A DNA stretch of 64,000 nucleotides from Psychroflexus torquis ATCC 700755 (GCF_000153485.2 NC_018721.1:4030001-4094000), one strand, 5' to 3'; positions 7,998 through 17,643 are shown, counted from the first letter of the stretch. A program made the numbers and translations. The notes: generated from the letters alone by a model not told the origin.

Positions 7998-10007
7998 ATG
8001 AAAAAAGCACTCTATCTCTTTACACTTTTATTGGTTATATCTTCCTGTCATACCGAAGATAAAGCATCAAAAAATAAAATTGATTTTTATGGAATTTCTG
8101 AAACTATAAAACCTGGAGATAACTTCTTTGAACATGTGAATAAAACTTGGCTAGACACTGTAGTTATTGCAGATGATCAAGCGGGAGTAGGTTCCTATAG
8201 TTTTTTAAACATTCCTCAAAAAAAGTTGCTAGAAAATATTTTAACAGAAGTTTCCGCTAGCACCCATAAGGACGGAAGTATAGAACAAATGCTGGGTGAT
8301 TTTTATGCTTCGGGTATGGATACCGCGCATATTAATACACGTGGTTTTGAACCCTTAGAAGCGATTTTTACCAAAATTGAAAGCATTGATGATATTGCTT
8401 CTATAATGAAGTTTGTCACTGCTGAACTTAGTTTAGGAAATGAATCTATCATCAGCATGTATGTGTCACCAGATAATGAAAACAGCAGTGTTAATATGTT
8501 GCATTTTGGTCAAACTGGATTGGGTTTACCAGATAGAGATTACTATTTTAAATCAGACGCCGCAACACTTGAAATTCAAGATGCTTACAGGACATACCTC
8601 GTCACATTATTTACTCTCTCGGCACAAAAAGAGGCAGAAGAGAAGGCATTAACGGTGTATGATATTGAAACGAAGTTGGCAGCAGCACACAAAACGAGAG
8701 TTGAGCGCAGAAATGTAAAAGCCAATTACAATAAAATAGAGGTGGCTAAGGTTTCTAAAAATCAGTCTAATATTGGCTGGACCAACTTATTAATGCAGTT
8801 AGACCTAAGTGTGGATTCGATTGACATTAAACAAATAAGATATTATGAAGAACTGAATTCCCTGTTGGGTTCAATTCCAGTTTCAGACTGGAAAGTTTAC
8901 TTAAAAGCCAAAACACTCATTACTTATGCAGATGTATTGAGCACCCCTTTTGAAGTTGCCGATTTTGAGTATACCAAGGTTTTATCTGGACAAACGACCC
9001 AGATTACCCGTGCACAAATCATGGTTCAAAAAGTAGATCGGAAATTGGGTTTTGCACTTGGAGAGTTGTATGTAGAGAAATACTTTAATGAAGATGCGAA
9101 AAAAAGAGTGTTAGATCTGGTGAATAATTTGCAAAAGGCATTTGAAAATCGAATCGATCAATTAGACTGGATGAGTGCAGTCACAAAAATACAAGCAAAG
9201 GAGAAATTATATGCTATTACAAAAAAAATTGGATATCCAGAGGTTTGGAGACCATACCATGCGGAGATTCAAAAAGGGACTTACTTTGAGAACATCGTTG
9301 CTTTAAATAAAAATGCATACGAATATAATACTGCAAAACTAGAGCTGCCACCAAATCGTGATGAATGGGGAACAACACCAGCTACGGTCACGGCATATTA
9401 CAATCCGCCATTAAATGAAATTGTTTTTCCTGCCGGAATATTACAGTTTCCTTATTTTGACATCACGGCAGATGACGCGGTTAATTATGGTGGAATTGGA
9501 ATGGTGATTGGCCATGAATTAACCCATGCTTTTGACGATCAAGGCGCACAATTTGATAAAGATGGAAATGTAAAAAATTGGTGGACAGACGAAGATTACA
9601 CAAAGTTCGAAGCCAAAACACAACAGATGATTGACCGCTATAGTTCTTTTACCGTTTTAGACACTCTGCATATCAAAGGGGCTTTAACTGTTGGAGAGAA
9701 CACGGCAGACAACGGGGGAATTTCAATTGCCTACGACGCTTTTAAATTAACAGAACAGGGCAAAGGCAATGTTAAGATTCAAGGGTTTACACCAGATCAG
9801 CGTTTCTTTTTATCAATTGCTAGAATATGGCGTGTTAAAACTAGAGAGGCCTATTTGCGCAATTATATCAATACAAACTCACATTCACCTGCAATTTGGC
9901 GTGTAAATGGACCTTTAATGAATTTTGCACCATTTTACGACGCATTTGATGTACAGCCAGGAGAGAAAAATTACAAGTCTGTTTCTGAAAGAATTAAGAT
10001 TTGGTAA
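7998..10007 (+). CDS. pepO: M13-family (neprilysin/PepO-like) zinc metallopeptidase lipoprotein
   Basis: A 669-residue protein. The lipoprotein signal ends VISSC, so it is anchored in the periplasm or outer membrane. The N-terminal M13 domain begins around IKPGDNFFEHVNKTW, and the catalytic domain is C-terminal. Zinc ligands are visible: HELTH at residues 506-510 with Glu507 catalytic, and ENTAD at 567-571 with the third ligand Glu567. The family's NAYYNP-like segment (TAYYNPPLNEIVFPAGILQ) and the C-terminal NFAPFYDAFDV are also present. Length matches complete M13 enzymes. It degrades peptides outside the cytoplasm and appears monocistronic. Confidence 0.93.
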   Translation: MKKALYLFTLLLVISSCHTEDKASKNKIDFYGISETIKPGDNFFEHVNKTWLDTVVIADDQAGVGSYSFLNIPQKKLLENILTEVSASTHKDGSIEQMLGDFYASGMDTAHINTRGFEPLEAIFTKIESIDDIASIMKFVTAELSLGNESIISMYVSPDNENSSVNMLHFGQTGLGLPDRDYYFKSDAATLEIQDAYRTYLVTLFTLSAQKEAEEKALTVYDIETKLAAAHKTRVERRNVKANYNKIEVAKVSKNQSNIGWTNLLMQLDLSVDSIDIKQIRYYEELNSLLGSIPVSDWKVYLKAKTLITYADVLSTPFEVADFEYTKVLSGQTTQITRAQIMVQKVDRKLGFALGELYVEKYFNEDAKKRVLDLVNNLQKAFENRIDQLDWMSAVTKIQAKEKLYAITKKIGYPEVWRPYHAEIQKGTYFENIVALNKNAYEYNTAKLELPPNRDEWGTTPATVTAYYNPPLNEIVFPAGILQFPYFDITADDAVNYGGIGMVIGHELTHAFDDQGAQFDKDGNVKNWWTDEDYTKFEAKTQQMIDRYSSFTVLDTLHIKGALTVGENTADNGGISIAYDAFKLTEQGKGNVKIQGFTPDQRFFLSIARIWRVKTREAYLRNYINTNSHSPAIWRVNGPLMNFAPFYDAFDVQPGEKNYKSVSERIKIW

Positions 10008-10351
10008 AAGAAGCGGTAACACATGGAATAGAATTTACTCCAGTTCTTTGAAAATAGGCGTTGTTTATCACAAGTCTAAGGGTAGAAAGTGGCCTTTATC
10101 GAGCGCAGTCGAGATGATGTAGGAGGGAAGCATATTAAATGTGGAATAGTAATTGGTATTTTGTTATAACTCATTGATTTGTAATACTTTTTGACAATTT
10201 TATAGGGTATAGAATAATTAGTTTTTTCAATGTAAAGAATTAAATTAGTATTACATTTGTGTAAATGAATAGTTTATTTAACATATCTAGCAGATTCAAA
10301 TAAGGTAAATATAATTTATCTGACCTATATTCTCGTGTAATATTTTGGGAT
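10008..10351. other. Intergenic region before the AbiE-type pair
   Basis: A 344-bp AT-rich gap. At 10,098 there is the short motif gagcgcagtcgagatgatg, which recurs near 23,785 and 26,036. A possible plus-strand -7 box TACATTTG lies at 10252-10259, about 100 bp before the antitoxin gene. No gene is seen. Confidence 0.4.
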
Positions 10352-10609
10352 GTGAAAATGGAAGATTTATCTATTAATAGAGATAAAGATTTTATTATAC
10401 AAAGAGTATTGTCAAGACATATGAATAAAATTGAAAATTTAGAAAATTTAGAAAATTTAGAAAAACTATATTCAAAAAATAGTATTAAATTATATGCCAA
10501 AAATAGTTCTGAAATTTTCGGTAATGAAAATATTGAATTTGTAGCAAGTCGCTATGGACTAAACCCTAGAGGTTTTAAAAAATATCTCCCCAATATAAAA
10601 CATGCTTAA
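10352..10609 (+). CDS. AbiEi/DUF6922-like putative antitoxin
   Basis: A protein of 83-85 residues, starting either at GTG 10352 or at ATG 10358 two codons later. The C-terminus (FVASRYGLNPRGFKKYLPNI) resembles the short DUF6922-type proteins found directly before AbiEii-type nucleotidyltransferases. The start of the toxin gene overlaps this gene's end by 8 bp, the classical coupling of toxin-antitoxin pairs. It probably neutralises or represses the toxin. A 9-nt direct repeat, gaaaattta about three times (10434-10460), encodes consecutive Glu-Asn-Leu triplets and could vary in copy number without breaking the frame. Confidence 0.65.
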   Translation: MKMEDLSINRDKDFIIQRVLSRHMNKIENLENLENLEKLYSKNSIKLYAKNSSEIFGNENIEFVASRYGLNPRGFKKYLPNIKHA

Positions 10610-11192
10610 ACAAGGTGTTTCAGATGAATTATTTAATGTAATTCTGAAACTAATGAATGAACCTTTACTCGAGGATTTCCTCTTGGGTGGAGGAACCAAT
10701 CTCTCAATTAAATATAATCATAGATTATCAACGGATATAGATTTGTTTTCTACTACAATTATTGGGACTAAAAAACTAAGTTTGATATGTAATTATATTG
10801 AAAATGAATTTGGCAATAATAACGTTTTAATAAGCAAGCAAAATTTTGCTTCAGAACAATTCGCTTGGCTTCAAATAAGCTTAATTAAGGAAGAGATTAA
10901 AATTGACATTATTCAAAATCTAAAATTGTTATATGGATTTGAATTAAAGGATGGTATTCGATTAATAAATGATCTAGATATTGGTGCTTTAAAGTTATTA
11001 GCAGCATCAGATAGAGGAAATCAAAAGAATTTCTACGACCTTTATCTTTTGACCGAAAAAACTGAATTAGAAATATATTATGATACTCTTCAAAGAAGAA
11101 TAATTGAGTTTTCAAAAGAGCAGGACAAAACAATTTTTGACATTCAAGTGGGAAAGCCAATTAATAGATTAGAAAAGAGTCTAATTTTTTAA
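10602..11192 (+). CDS. AbiEii/AbiGii-type nucleotidyltransferase toxin
   Basis: A 196-residue protein of the AbiEii/MenT superfamily. The nucleotidyltransferase core is clear: LLGGGTNLSIKYNHRLSTDI leading to Asp45-Ile-Asp47-Leu-Phe, a later acidic strand EIKIDII, and the conserved DIGALKLLAASDRGNQKNFY with DLYLL. Known relatives add nucleotides to tRNA or other targets and cause growth arrest or phage abortive infection when the antitoxin is lost. It overlaps the upstream antitoxin gene by 8 bp. A decayed relative lies at 22240-22719. Confidence 0.85.
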   Translation: MLKQGVSDELFNVILKLMNEPLLEDFLLGGGTNLSIKYNHRLSTDIDLFSTTIIGTKKLSLICNYIENEFGNNNVLISKQNFASEQFAWLQISLIKEEIKIDIIQNLKLLYGFELKDGIRLINDLDIGALKLLAASDRGNQKNFYDLYLLTEKTELEIYYDTLQRRIIEFSKEQDKTIFDIQVGKPINRLEKSLIF

Positions 11193-11214
11193 AGATGGTG
11201 AGATTGAAAATAAT

Positions 11215-11530
11215 AAAAATGAAATCGCTGATACTTGCACACGTAAGTGAGTGGAGCTTTAAATTTTAGGCTATCTAAATACATTTATTCTGTGGATGAT
11301 TGAATACAGATATTTTACACACTACTGTTATAGCAATCAAATAAACTGATCTCATAAAATACAAGACGTTAGTAGTTGGCCTATACTGTTATGCGTGGAG
11401 TATGTCCTAAGCGAGGAACGAGTTGGAGTCTTAGTTTGCTTAGGGACAAAGAAAAGGGTATTCACTAATTTTTTTATTTTTTTTTTTACTAGTGTTTTCT
11501 TTTTTGGATGGTAAAGGAACATGCCTTTTC
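11215..11530 (+). repeat. Dispersed intergenic repeat A, copy 2
   Basis: Follows the toxin gene. It shares caaataaactgatctcata and cctatactgttatgcgtgg with copy 1 and ends in T-rich runs (about 11469-11489). This fills most of the 482-bp gap before the DUF2235 gene. Nothing coding is seen. Confidence 0.55.
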
Positions 11531-11674
11531 CGAAACGAGCTTAGTAGAGTAGGGGAACTGATAAAACTATAATTCATTAATGTATTATCACTCTAACTAA
11601 TTAATTTTCAATAAAAAAGGAGTTTTTTTAAATATTAATTAGTAATTTTAAATATAAATAAAATTATTATTGCC

Positions 11675-12706
11675 ATGAAAAGAATAATTATTTGTTCTGA
11701 TGGTACTTGGAACGGTCCTGAAAAACTGAACAAAAAACAATATCCAACAAACGTCATAAAATTTGCAAGAGGTATTGCACCAAAAGATGAAAATGATGTA
11801 AAACAAGTCGTTTTTTATGATTGGGGTATTGGTTCTTATCATGATTCTGCGCTTGGAGGAGCATTTGGAAAAGGTTTAGAAAAAAATGTAATGGATGGTT
11901 ATCGTTTCATTATGCATAATTATGAGCCTGGTGATGAACTATTTTTATTTGGTTTTAGTAGAGGTGCTTATACGGTGAGGAGTTTATGTGGACTTATAAA
12001 CAACTGCCATATACTAAAGGGAGAATACTCAGATAAGGTAGAGGAGGCCTTTGCATTATACAAGAATTCAAAACACGCTCCAAACGGAGATCATTCTAAC
12101 GAGTGGAAAAGTAATTATTCCATTCCAAGCAGTGGTGATGTTAAGTTTATTGGTGTCTGGGATACTGTTGGGGCAATGGGATTACCATTTTCTTTATTTG
12201 GTCTAATCAAAGACAAACATCTTTTTTATGATAAAAAACTGGGAAGTAATATTAAGATGGCAAGGCACGCGCTGTCATTAGATGAAAAAAGAAAAGATTT
12301 TGAACCTACTATTTGGGAACCAAGAGAAGGAACCGACTTAAAGCAAGTTTGGTTTGCAGGTTGTCACGCGGATATTGGAGGAAGCTATGCTCCTGATAAG
12401 GATAAAACTTTTTTATCAGACATCCCTATGATGTGGTTGCTAAAAGAAGCCAATGTATTTGGATTGCAATTTGAATCTTTTTTAAAAGTCACGGATTTGA
12501 ACCATAATTCTAAAAAACATAATGAATACAAAAGAACATTTAAGCTTTTGGGAAGATATGATAGAGAAATACCCGAATATAGAAAAGTACCAACGGAAGT
12601 TCACAGTAGTGTAAAGAATAGATATGATGATATTACTTATAAAAGTATCCCCATAGAAAACTATCTAAAATTGAATGGTGGAGAATGGCCTCCAATTGTT
12701 GAATAA
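11675..12706 (+). CDS. DUF2235 alpha/beta-hydrolase (Tle-like phospholipase fold)
   Basis: A 343-residue protein without signal peptide. It starts MKRIIICSDGTWNGPE, as DUF2235 proteins do, and keeps the catalytic pattern: GFSRGA with nucleophile Ser95, GVWDTVGAMG with Asp163, and GCHADIGGSYA with His231. DUF2235 includes the type VI secretion lipase effectors of the Tle1 group and many non-secreted relatives. It is followed 22 bp downstream by a lipoprotein gene and then a small-protein gene on the same strand. No VgrG, PAAR or Hcp gene is nearby, so a T6SS role is not supported. A membrane-lipid substrate is an inference. Confidence 0.85.
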   Translation: MKRIIICSDGTWNGPEKLNKKQYPTNVIKFARGIAPKDENDVKQVVFYDWGIGSYHDSALGGAFGKGLEKNVMDGYRFIMHNYEPGDELFLFGFSRGAYTVRSLCGLINNCHILKGEYSDKVEEAFALYKNSKHAPNGDHSNEWKSNYSIPSSGDVKFIGVWDTVGAMGLPFSLFGLIKDKHLFYDKKLGSNIKMARHALSLDEKRKDFEPTIWEPREGTDLKQVWFAGCHADIGGSYAPDKDKTFLSDIPMMWLLKEANVFGLQFESFLKVTDLNHNSKKHNEYKRTFKLLGRYDREIPEYRKVPTEVHSSVKNRYDDITYKSIPIENYLKLNGGEWPPIVE

Positions 12707-12728
12707 ATACAAACTAAAATTAATTGTT

Positions 12729-13337
12729 ATGAAAAAAGGAATTTTTTATTGGATGCTAATCGTAAGTTTTGGTATTAGTAGCTGCGGTATCTCAAAAGAA
12801 GTAAGAACAGCATCAGTAAATTTAGTTGAAAAGCAAAAGCAATCTTTGGAAGCACACAAAAACTTTCATAAAGGTGTCATTAATGCTTTGAGTGTGATTT
12901 TGGATGCTGAGTTAATAAATTCTAAAAAGGTCTATGATGCTTCTATTTATGACCAAAATTTAGCCATAATAGAAATAATTAGAGAATTAGATAAAGACCA
13001 AAATCTTTCTGATTTAGAAAAGAGAATAGAGGAAGAAAAAGCTAGACAGAAGATCAATGCTAGAATAAAAAAAGCGCAAACAAATTTCCTTGTAAGAAAT
13101 GAAACTTTGACTAATGCTAAAAACAAGTTGAAAGAAGCGTCATCAAGTTTAATTGAAGCTGAAAAGTACAAATCAACTGCTATTGAGAATCTTAATAATT
13201 ATTTACAGCAAAAAAGACCCTCAGAAAAACTCCTCGAAATGATTAATATTGATCTTTCTCAATATACGAGATATGTAAACGATGCAAACAAAGCTTTATT
13301 AGAAGTGGATGATTATATGGATAAATCTAAAAAATAA
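12729..13337 (+). CDS. Coiled-coil lipoprotein in the DUF2235 unit
   Basis: 202 residues from ATG 12729; an upstream in-frame start at 12675 would overlap the previous gene and bury the signal. The signal ends SFGISSC, so the protein is lipid-anchored. The mature part is almost wholly alpha-helical, with Lys/Glu-rich heptads (for example DLEKRIEEEKARQKINARIK), suggesting a long coiled coil. I recognise no family. Its position between the hydrolase and the small protein suggests a shared function, possibly an immunity or scaffolding partner, which is only inference. Confidence 0.65.
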   Translation: MKKGIFYWMLIVSFGISSCGISKEVRTASVNLVEKQKQSLEAHKNFHKGVINALSVILDAELINSKKVYDASIYDQNLAIIEIIRELDKDQNLSDLEKRIEEEKARQKINARIKKAQTNFLVRNETLTNAKNKLKEASSSLIEAEKYKSTAIENLNNYLQQKRPSEKLLEMINIDLSQYTRYVNDANKALLEVDDYMDKSKK

Positions 13338-13342
13338 GAACT

Positions 13343-13636
13343 ATGACACTACAATATTATGACAAAAAAATCAGTGAATTAAAAATAGTTAAAACCAAAG
13401 CTACAGCAATGCGCAGATCTGACTGTGCCCAATTAATTGACGATCTAGAGACTAAGAGGGTATTATTTATTGCTAACATGGTTGGCGATATAGGTCACGG
13501 ACTTTCTCAAAATGATTTAGATGAATTAACTCAGATAGCAGAAGCATTTAGTAATGCCTCGGGAGAGTTGCAAAACCAAAACAGCTTAATTGATAATGCA
13601 ATCCGTATTGGATCAAAGTTGCTTGCATTAATTTAG
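13343..13636 (+). CDS. Small helical protein of unknown function in the DUF2235 unit
   Basis: 97 residues with no signal peptide or membrane segment, predicted to be mostly helical. It starts 5 bp after the lipoprotein stop, so it is very likely cotranscribed. The segment DIGHGLSQNDLDELTQIAEA is its least simple part; no family is recognised. Confidence 0.55.
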   Translation: MTLQYYDKKISELKIVKTKATAMRRSDCAQLIDDLETKRVLFIANMVGDIGHGLSQNDLDELTQIAEAFSNASGELQNQNSLIDNAIRIGSKLLALI

Positions 13637-13851
13637 ACTTAAAATCTATGTATTCTTGCCTAGCCGCAATTAGTTGGACAGAGAGATAAAAAATATACTC
13701 TTAAAGAAATGATATAAGCAGATGAGAGCTATTCAACTGTTGAGCTATCAGCATTTGAGAGAGGCGAACAGAAGGTGGGGCGTGGCATAAGACCTTTTTA
13801 GGGAATGTTGACCAGGAGCTTTGGCGTAATAGGTTTCTTTATTTTTTCTTG

Positions 13852-14970
13852 CTAAGTACATGACAAAAAACGAAATATATCAGTATCCTCTTGATTTTCA
13901 GAGTTTAGTAGAACATTCGCTAAAAAAGTTAGTCCATATTTAAAAATACTTTTAGCCTTTCTACCATGTTTCTTAATTTTAATTGGATTTATTTGATGCA
14001 GATATATGCCAATTTTATAACACCACACAAAGGCTATCATAACAAGTAATATTAATTTTTCTATTCTTTGAATATCTTGTAAATGTGTTTTTTCAATATC
14101 AAATCCACTAGACTTCATTGCTTTAAAACACATCTCAATTTGCCATCGTTTTTGATAATCTTGTTGTGCATTTTCAGGTTTATTAAAGGATACGATGATT
14201 AAAAATTCTTGTTTTAAGTTCTTTGGATTGAGTTTACAGCCTGACAAATAGCAAAGTTCTCCATTTACTCGTACAATCTTATGATAATACACAAACTCAT
14301 TGGTTTTAAATCTATTAAACAAGTGAGATGCTTTAATTTCTTTGTTTTTGTGCGGTAGAAACACCTTGAAATTATTGCGGATACGAATGTAATATCTAAT
14401 CTCATTTCTGTTTAAAAATGCTAACCAGTCTTTACCTACAAATTCTCTATCTGCAACAACAGATTCAATAACGTGCTTACCAAAAAGACGTATAAATCTA
14501 TTGAGTAAATCAATCCGTTCCTGACTATTAGAATTCCCTCTTTTATCAAGCATCGTAAACAATAACGGAAAGGCAACACCTTTATAAACAACACCAAGCA
14601 TGAAAATATTAATGTTCGTTTGTCCAAACTTCCAGTTCGTTCTATCAATACTTAAAATAAGTTTATCTCGAGAGGGAAGTAGATTAAAAACAAGGAGCGC
14701 AATGAGATCAGAATCCAAACTATAGCTTGCTATAAAGCGCTGTATGCGTCTCAAGGACGACCCTGAATCTGATTGGCTGTTAAAAGCATTCGCAAGCTTT
14801 TCAAAAGTAACTGTTTGCACTTTACACAAAGCAATGACAAAGTGTGAAATGAGTTTGAGTCTTGCTAAATTAATTTTTCCTTGTAAATGAGTGTTCAGGA
14901 CTGAAGTTAATTCACTATTTTTAGTGAATGCATTGGTTTTCTTCATTAGAAAATAAGTGAGATTATTCAT
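13852..14970 (-). CDS. IS4-family transposase (copy 1)
   Basis: A 372-residue DDE transposase. Asp109 (LSIDRTNW), Asp174 (VVADREF) and Glu279 are the catalytic triad, and the C-terminal part matches the IS4 YREK signature exactly: Tyr272-x2-Arg275-x3-Glu279-x6-Lys286. The gene is intact. Its TAG stop is the last three bases of the element, so the terminal inverted repeat encodes the final residues FLSCT. Confidence 0.93.
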   Translation of the reverse strand: MNNLTYFLMKKTNAFTKNSELTSVLNTHLQGKINLARLKLISHFVIALCKVQTVTFEKLANAFNSQSDSGSSLRRIQRFIASYSLDSDLIALLVFNLLPSRDKLILSIDRTNWKFGQTNINIFMLGVVYKGVAFPLLFTMLDKRGNSNSQERIDLLNRFIRLFGKHVIESVVADREFVGKDWLAFLNRNEIRYYIRIRNNFKVFLPHKNKEIKASHLFNRFKTNEFVYYHKIVRVNGELCYLSGCKLNPKNLKQEFLIIVSFNKPENAQQDYQKRWQIEMCFKAMKSSGFDIEKTHLQDIQRIEKLILLVMIAFVWCYKIGIYLHQINPIKIKKHGRKAKSIFKYGLTFLANVLLNSENQEDTDIFRFLSCT

Positions 14971-15059
14971 CTAATATACTGAAAATCAATGCTTTATTCT
15001 AATTTATTGACACCTAATTTGTTGGTTTTCAATGAATTATATTTTTGTCATGTACTAAA
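13852..15059 (-). mobile_element. IS4-family insertion sequence, copy 1
   Basis: A 1208-bp element oriented minus, identical in encoded protein to the copy at 39428-40635. The terminal inverted repeats are about 18 bp (core agtacatgacaaaaa). No matching target duplication is found: the flanks read tttttcttg on the left and ttaacttcg on the right. It lies 45 bp from the end of the gene split by the IS66 element. The 215 bp between it and the DUF2235 unit hold nothing recognisable. Confidence 0.9.
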
Positions 15060-15358
15060 TTAACTTCGTTAAAATTTATGCCATCTGAAACAAATTTCGC
15101 AATCTTACTTTTTTTTCTCTTTCCTTATTTCATATGTCTCTAGTTTATTTATTATAAGGTCCTCTTGCTCCAACAACTCAATAAGTTTATATACGTTCGC
15201 TAAAGAACGCATATATTTGTAATTATTTAAAATTTCTCTTTTTCCTTTTTCAGATTTAAAAGCATTACCATTAAAGAAGCAATTAAAAAAATTAACAAGC
15301 GACTTTTTTTTATTTTCAAACATTATTTTTTCGAAATAATTTTCCTCTTGGTTTAATG

Positions 15359-15366
15359 ATTTTAGA
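15359..15366. repeat. IS66 target-site duplication, left
   Basis: attttaga, identical to 17720-17727. Eight bases is the standard duplication length for IS66-family elements. Confidence 0.9.
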
Positions 15367-15439
15367 GTATCCACCCCACCAACCACATATTGACCACCTG
15401 ACTTTCTCTCGATAGCTTTGCTCTAAAATAATATTTATT

Positions 15440-15718
15440 ATGAGCAAACACGAAGAAATGTACAAATTGGTAACGGAATATCAAAGTAGTGGCCTTTCGT
15501 CAAAAGCCTTTAGCAAAGAAAGAGGGATCAGCCCTTCTACTTTTAGTTACTGGATACGCAAAAAGAAAGAGGAAGATCACCCGGGCGGTTTTGTGGAAGT
15601 AGACACTGGATTGAAATCTTCAGCCAGTGCCATGGAATTTATTTACCCCAATGGGGTCAAGCTTCAAATGAGTTCACCGGATCTGGCATTAATTGCAAGG
15701 TTAGTAAAACTTTACTAA
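15440..15718 (+). CDS. tnpA: IS66 accessory protein TnpA
   Basis: 92 residues with an HTH of the transposase_8/IS66 TnpA type: SGLSSKAFSKERGISPSTFS followed by YWIRKKK. TnpA is required for IS66 transposition together with TnpB and TnpC. The final A of its TAA stop is shared with the ATG of tnpB, which suggests translational coupling. Confidence 0.9.
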   Translation: MSKHEEMYKLVTEYQSSGLSSKAFSKERGISPSTFSYWIRKKKEEDHPGGFVEVDTGLKSSASAMEFIYPNGVKLQMSSPDLALIARLVKLY

Positions 15719-16059
15719 TGTTCTCGCTAGGTTCTTCCCATTGTTATCACTTTTACCTCAAGCCCTGTGATATGCGTAAATCCTTCCATGGCCTAAGCGG
15801 ACTGGTAAGAAATGAACTGAATAGGGAGCCCACAAGTGGCGATGTGTTCGTTTTTCTTAACCGGAATCGCACCCATCTGAAGCTCCTTCATTGGGAACGG
15901 GGCGGCTTTGTTTTATACTATAAACGCCTGGAGCGGGGAAGCTTCACTCCACCTGCAATAAGGGAAGGCCAGACTAGTTTCAGCTGGCCGCAACTGGTGC
16001 TGATGATCGAGGGTATTACGGTTAAAAAAAGTGTTCAGAAACTGCGCTATTCACACTAG
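15718..16059 (+). CDS. tnpB: IS66 accessory protein TnpB
   Basis: 113 residues. It matches the IS66 ORF2 (TnpB) family: CDMRKSFHGLSGLV near the start, then DVFVFLNRNRTHLKLLHWER, then GGFVLYYKRLERGSF. TnpB has no catalytic residues and acts with the transposase. It is coupled to tnpA by a 1-bp overlap. Confidence 0.92.
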   Translation: MFSLGSSHCYHFYLKPCDMRKSFHGLSGLVRNELNREPTSGDVFVFLNRNRTHLKLLHWERGGFVLYYKRLERGSFTPPAIREGQTSFSWPQLVLMIEGITVKKSVQKLRYSH

Positions 16060-16134
16060 GAAATAATCGTATTTTATCAGTAAAAACAGGGGTTAACGCT
16101 AGGTTCAAAGTATCGGTTTTTGTATATTTATCCT

Positions 16135-17643
16135 ATGCAAAATGCCCTGGAAAACCTTACTAAAGACCAACTTTTGAGCCTACTTCAGAAGAAGGGAAAG
16201 GATGTTGAAAAGGCACACTATAAGATCTTGGATTTGGAGTTTCAACTGGCTCAGTACAAACGGATTGTTCACGGACAGAAAAGAGAACGCTTCGAGGGTG
16301 ATAAGGATCAAATGAGCCTTCCCTTTGAGATGGAGCCAGAAATAGCACAAAGGCAGGAAGAAGAAGTAAAGGAAAAGCTTACCTATGAGCGCCGAAAAAG
16401 GAAATCTGCTCATAAAGGTCGAGTACCGCTTCCGCAGCATCTTCCCGTGGAAGAAATCAAGATCTACCCTGAGGGCGATTTAAGCGATATGGTCTGTATT
16501 GGAGAAGAAATCACCGAGGAATTAGAATATGAGCCTTCCAAATATTACATCAAACGCTACATCCGCTATAAATACGCTCCTCGGAATAAAGAAGGAGTTG
16601 TAATAGGAGCGCTTCCAGAGCGAGTTATTGAAAAAGGAATACCGGGAGCCGGGCTTTTAGCTTCCATTCTGGTCGATAAGTATGAAGACCATCTCCCTCT
16701 TTACCGCCAGCTTCAGCGTTTTAAAAGAGCTGATATTCCTATTGCCTCTTCCACTTTGGAAGGCTGGACCAGGCAAAGCCTTAAAATATTGGATATTCTT
16801 TATCAGCATTTGCTGGAAGATATTCGGTCAAAGGGGTATCTCCAGGCCGATGAGTCCCCCATCAAAGTCATCGATAAGAAAAAGAAAGGCACCACCCATC
16901 AGGGATACTACTGGGTGTACCATTGTCCTATAGATAAAACGGTGCTTTTTGATTATCAGTCGGGGCGCAGCGCCCAGGCTGCAGCGCATGTATTATCAGG
17001 ATTTAAGGGCTACCTGCAAAGTGATGGGTATTCTGTTTATGATAAAATTGGAAAACGCGAAGGGGTTACTCACCTTAATTGCTGGGCTCATGCCCGAAGG
17101 GAATTTGATAAAGCCCGGGACAATGATAAACTAAAGGCAGAGATAGCGCTTACTTTTATCCAGAAGCTCTACAAAGTCGAGGCTAAGGCACGGGAGAATA
17201 ATTTAAATCCAAAAGAGCGAAAAAAGCTTCGGCTGGACGAGTCCTTGGGGATCATTGATGAATTTGGAAAATGGATGGTAAACCAGCTAAAGGATCACCA
17301 TATCCTGCCAAAAAGCACAATAGGTAAAGCTATGAGTTACAGCCTGAACCGGTGGGACCAGCTCAGTGCCTATTTATATGATGGGGTTCTCGAGATAGAT
17401 AATAATCTCACTGAAAATGCTATAAGAAAATTAGCTTTGGGACGTAAGAACTATCTCTTTGCAGGCTCTCACGATGCGGCACAACGAGGGGCAATTATGT
17501 ATTCCTTCTTTGCAATCTGTAAAAAACACGAGGTGAACCCTTATCAGTGGTTAAAGTACACTTTGGAAAATATTATGTCCATCAACCACAAGAATATTAA
17601 AGATTTGTATCCCCAGAATTACAAAAAACTACAGAATACATAA
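16135..17643 (+). CDS. tnpC: IS66-family transposase TnpC
   Basis: 502 residues from ATG 16135, preferred over the in-frame TTG at 16120. An N-terminal coiled coil and zinc-finger-like region is followed by the DDE domain: YLQADESPIKV (first Asp), YLQSDGYSVYD (second Asp) and the NNLTENAIRKLALGRKNYLF segment with the catalytic Glu. The length is normal for the family and the frame is intact. Confidence 0.95.
   Translation: MQNALENLTKDQLLSLLQKKGKDVEKAHYKILDLEFQLAQYKRIVHGQKRERFEGDKDQMSLPFEMEPEIAQRQEEEVKEKLTYERRKRKSAHKGRVPLPQHLPVEEIKIYPEGDLSDMVCIGEEITEELEYEPSKYYIKRYIRYKYAPRNKEGVVIGALPERVIEKGIPGAGLLASILVDKYEDHLPLYRQLQRFKRADIPIASSTLEGWTRQSLKILDILYQHLLEDIRSKGYLQADESPIKVIDKKKKGTTHQGYYWVYHCPIDKTVLFDYQSGRSAQAAAHVLSGFKGYLQSDGYSVYDKIGKREGVTHLNCWAHARREFDKARDNDKLKAEIALTFIQKLYKVEAKARENNLNPKERKKLRLDESLGIIDEFGKWMVNQLKDHHILPKSTIGKAMSYSLNRWDQLSAYLYDGVLEIDNNLTENAIRKLALGRKNYLFAGSHDAAQRGAIMYSFFAICKKHEVNPYQWLKYTLENIMSINHKNIKDLYPQNYKKLQNT

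Noticed and set aside
11675..12706. Type VI secretion effector
   Set aside because: Only the hydrolase fold supports it; no VgrG, Hcp, PAAR or other T6SS component is in the window.
16160..16440. Minus-strand frames inside tnpC
   Set aside because: Shadows of the IS66 transposase gene.
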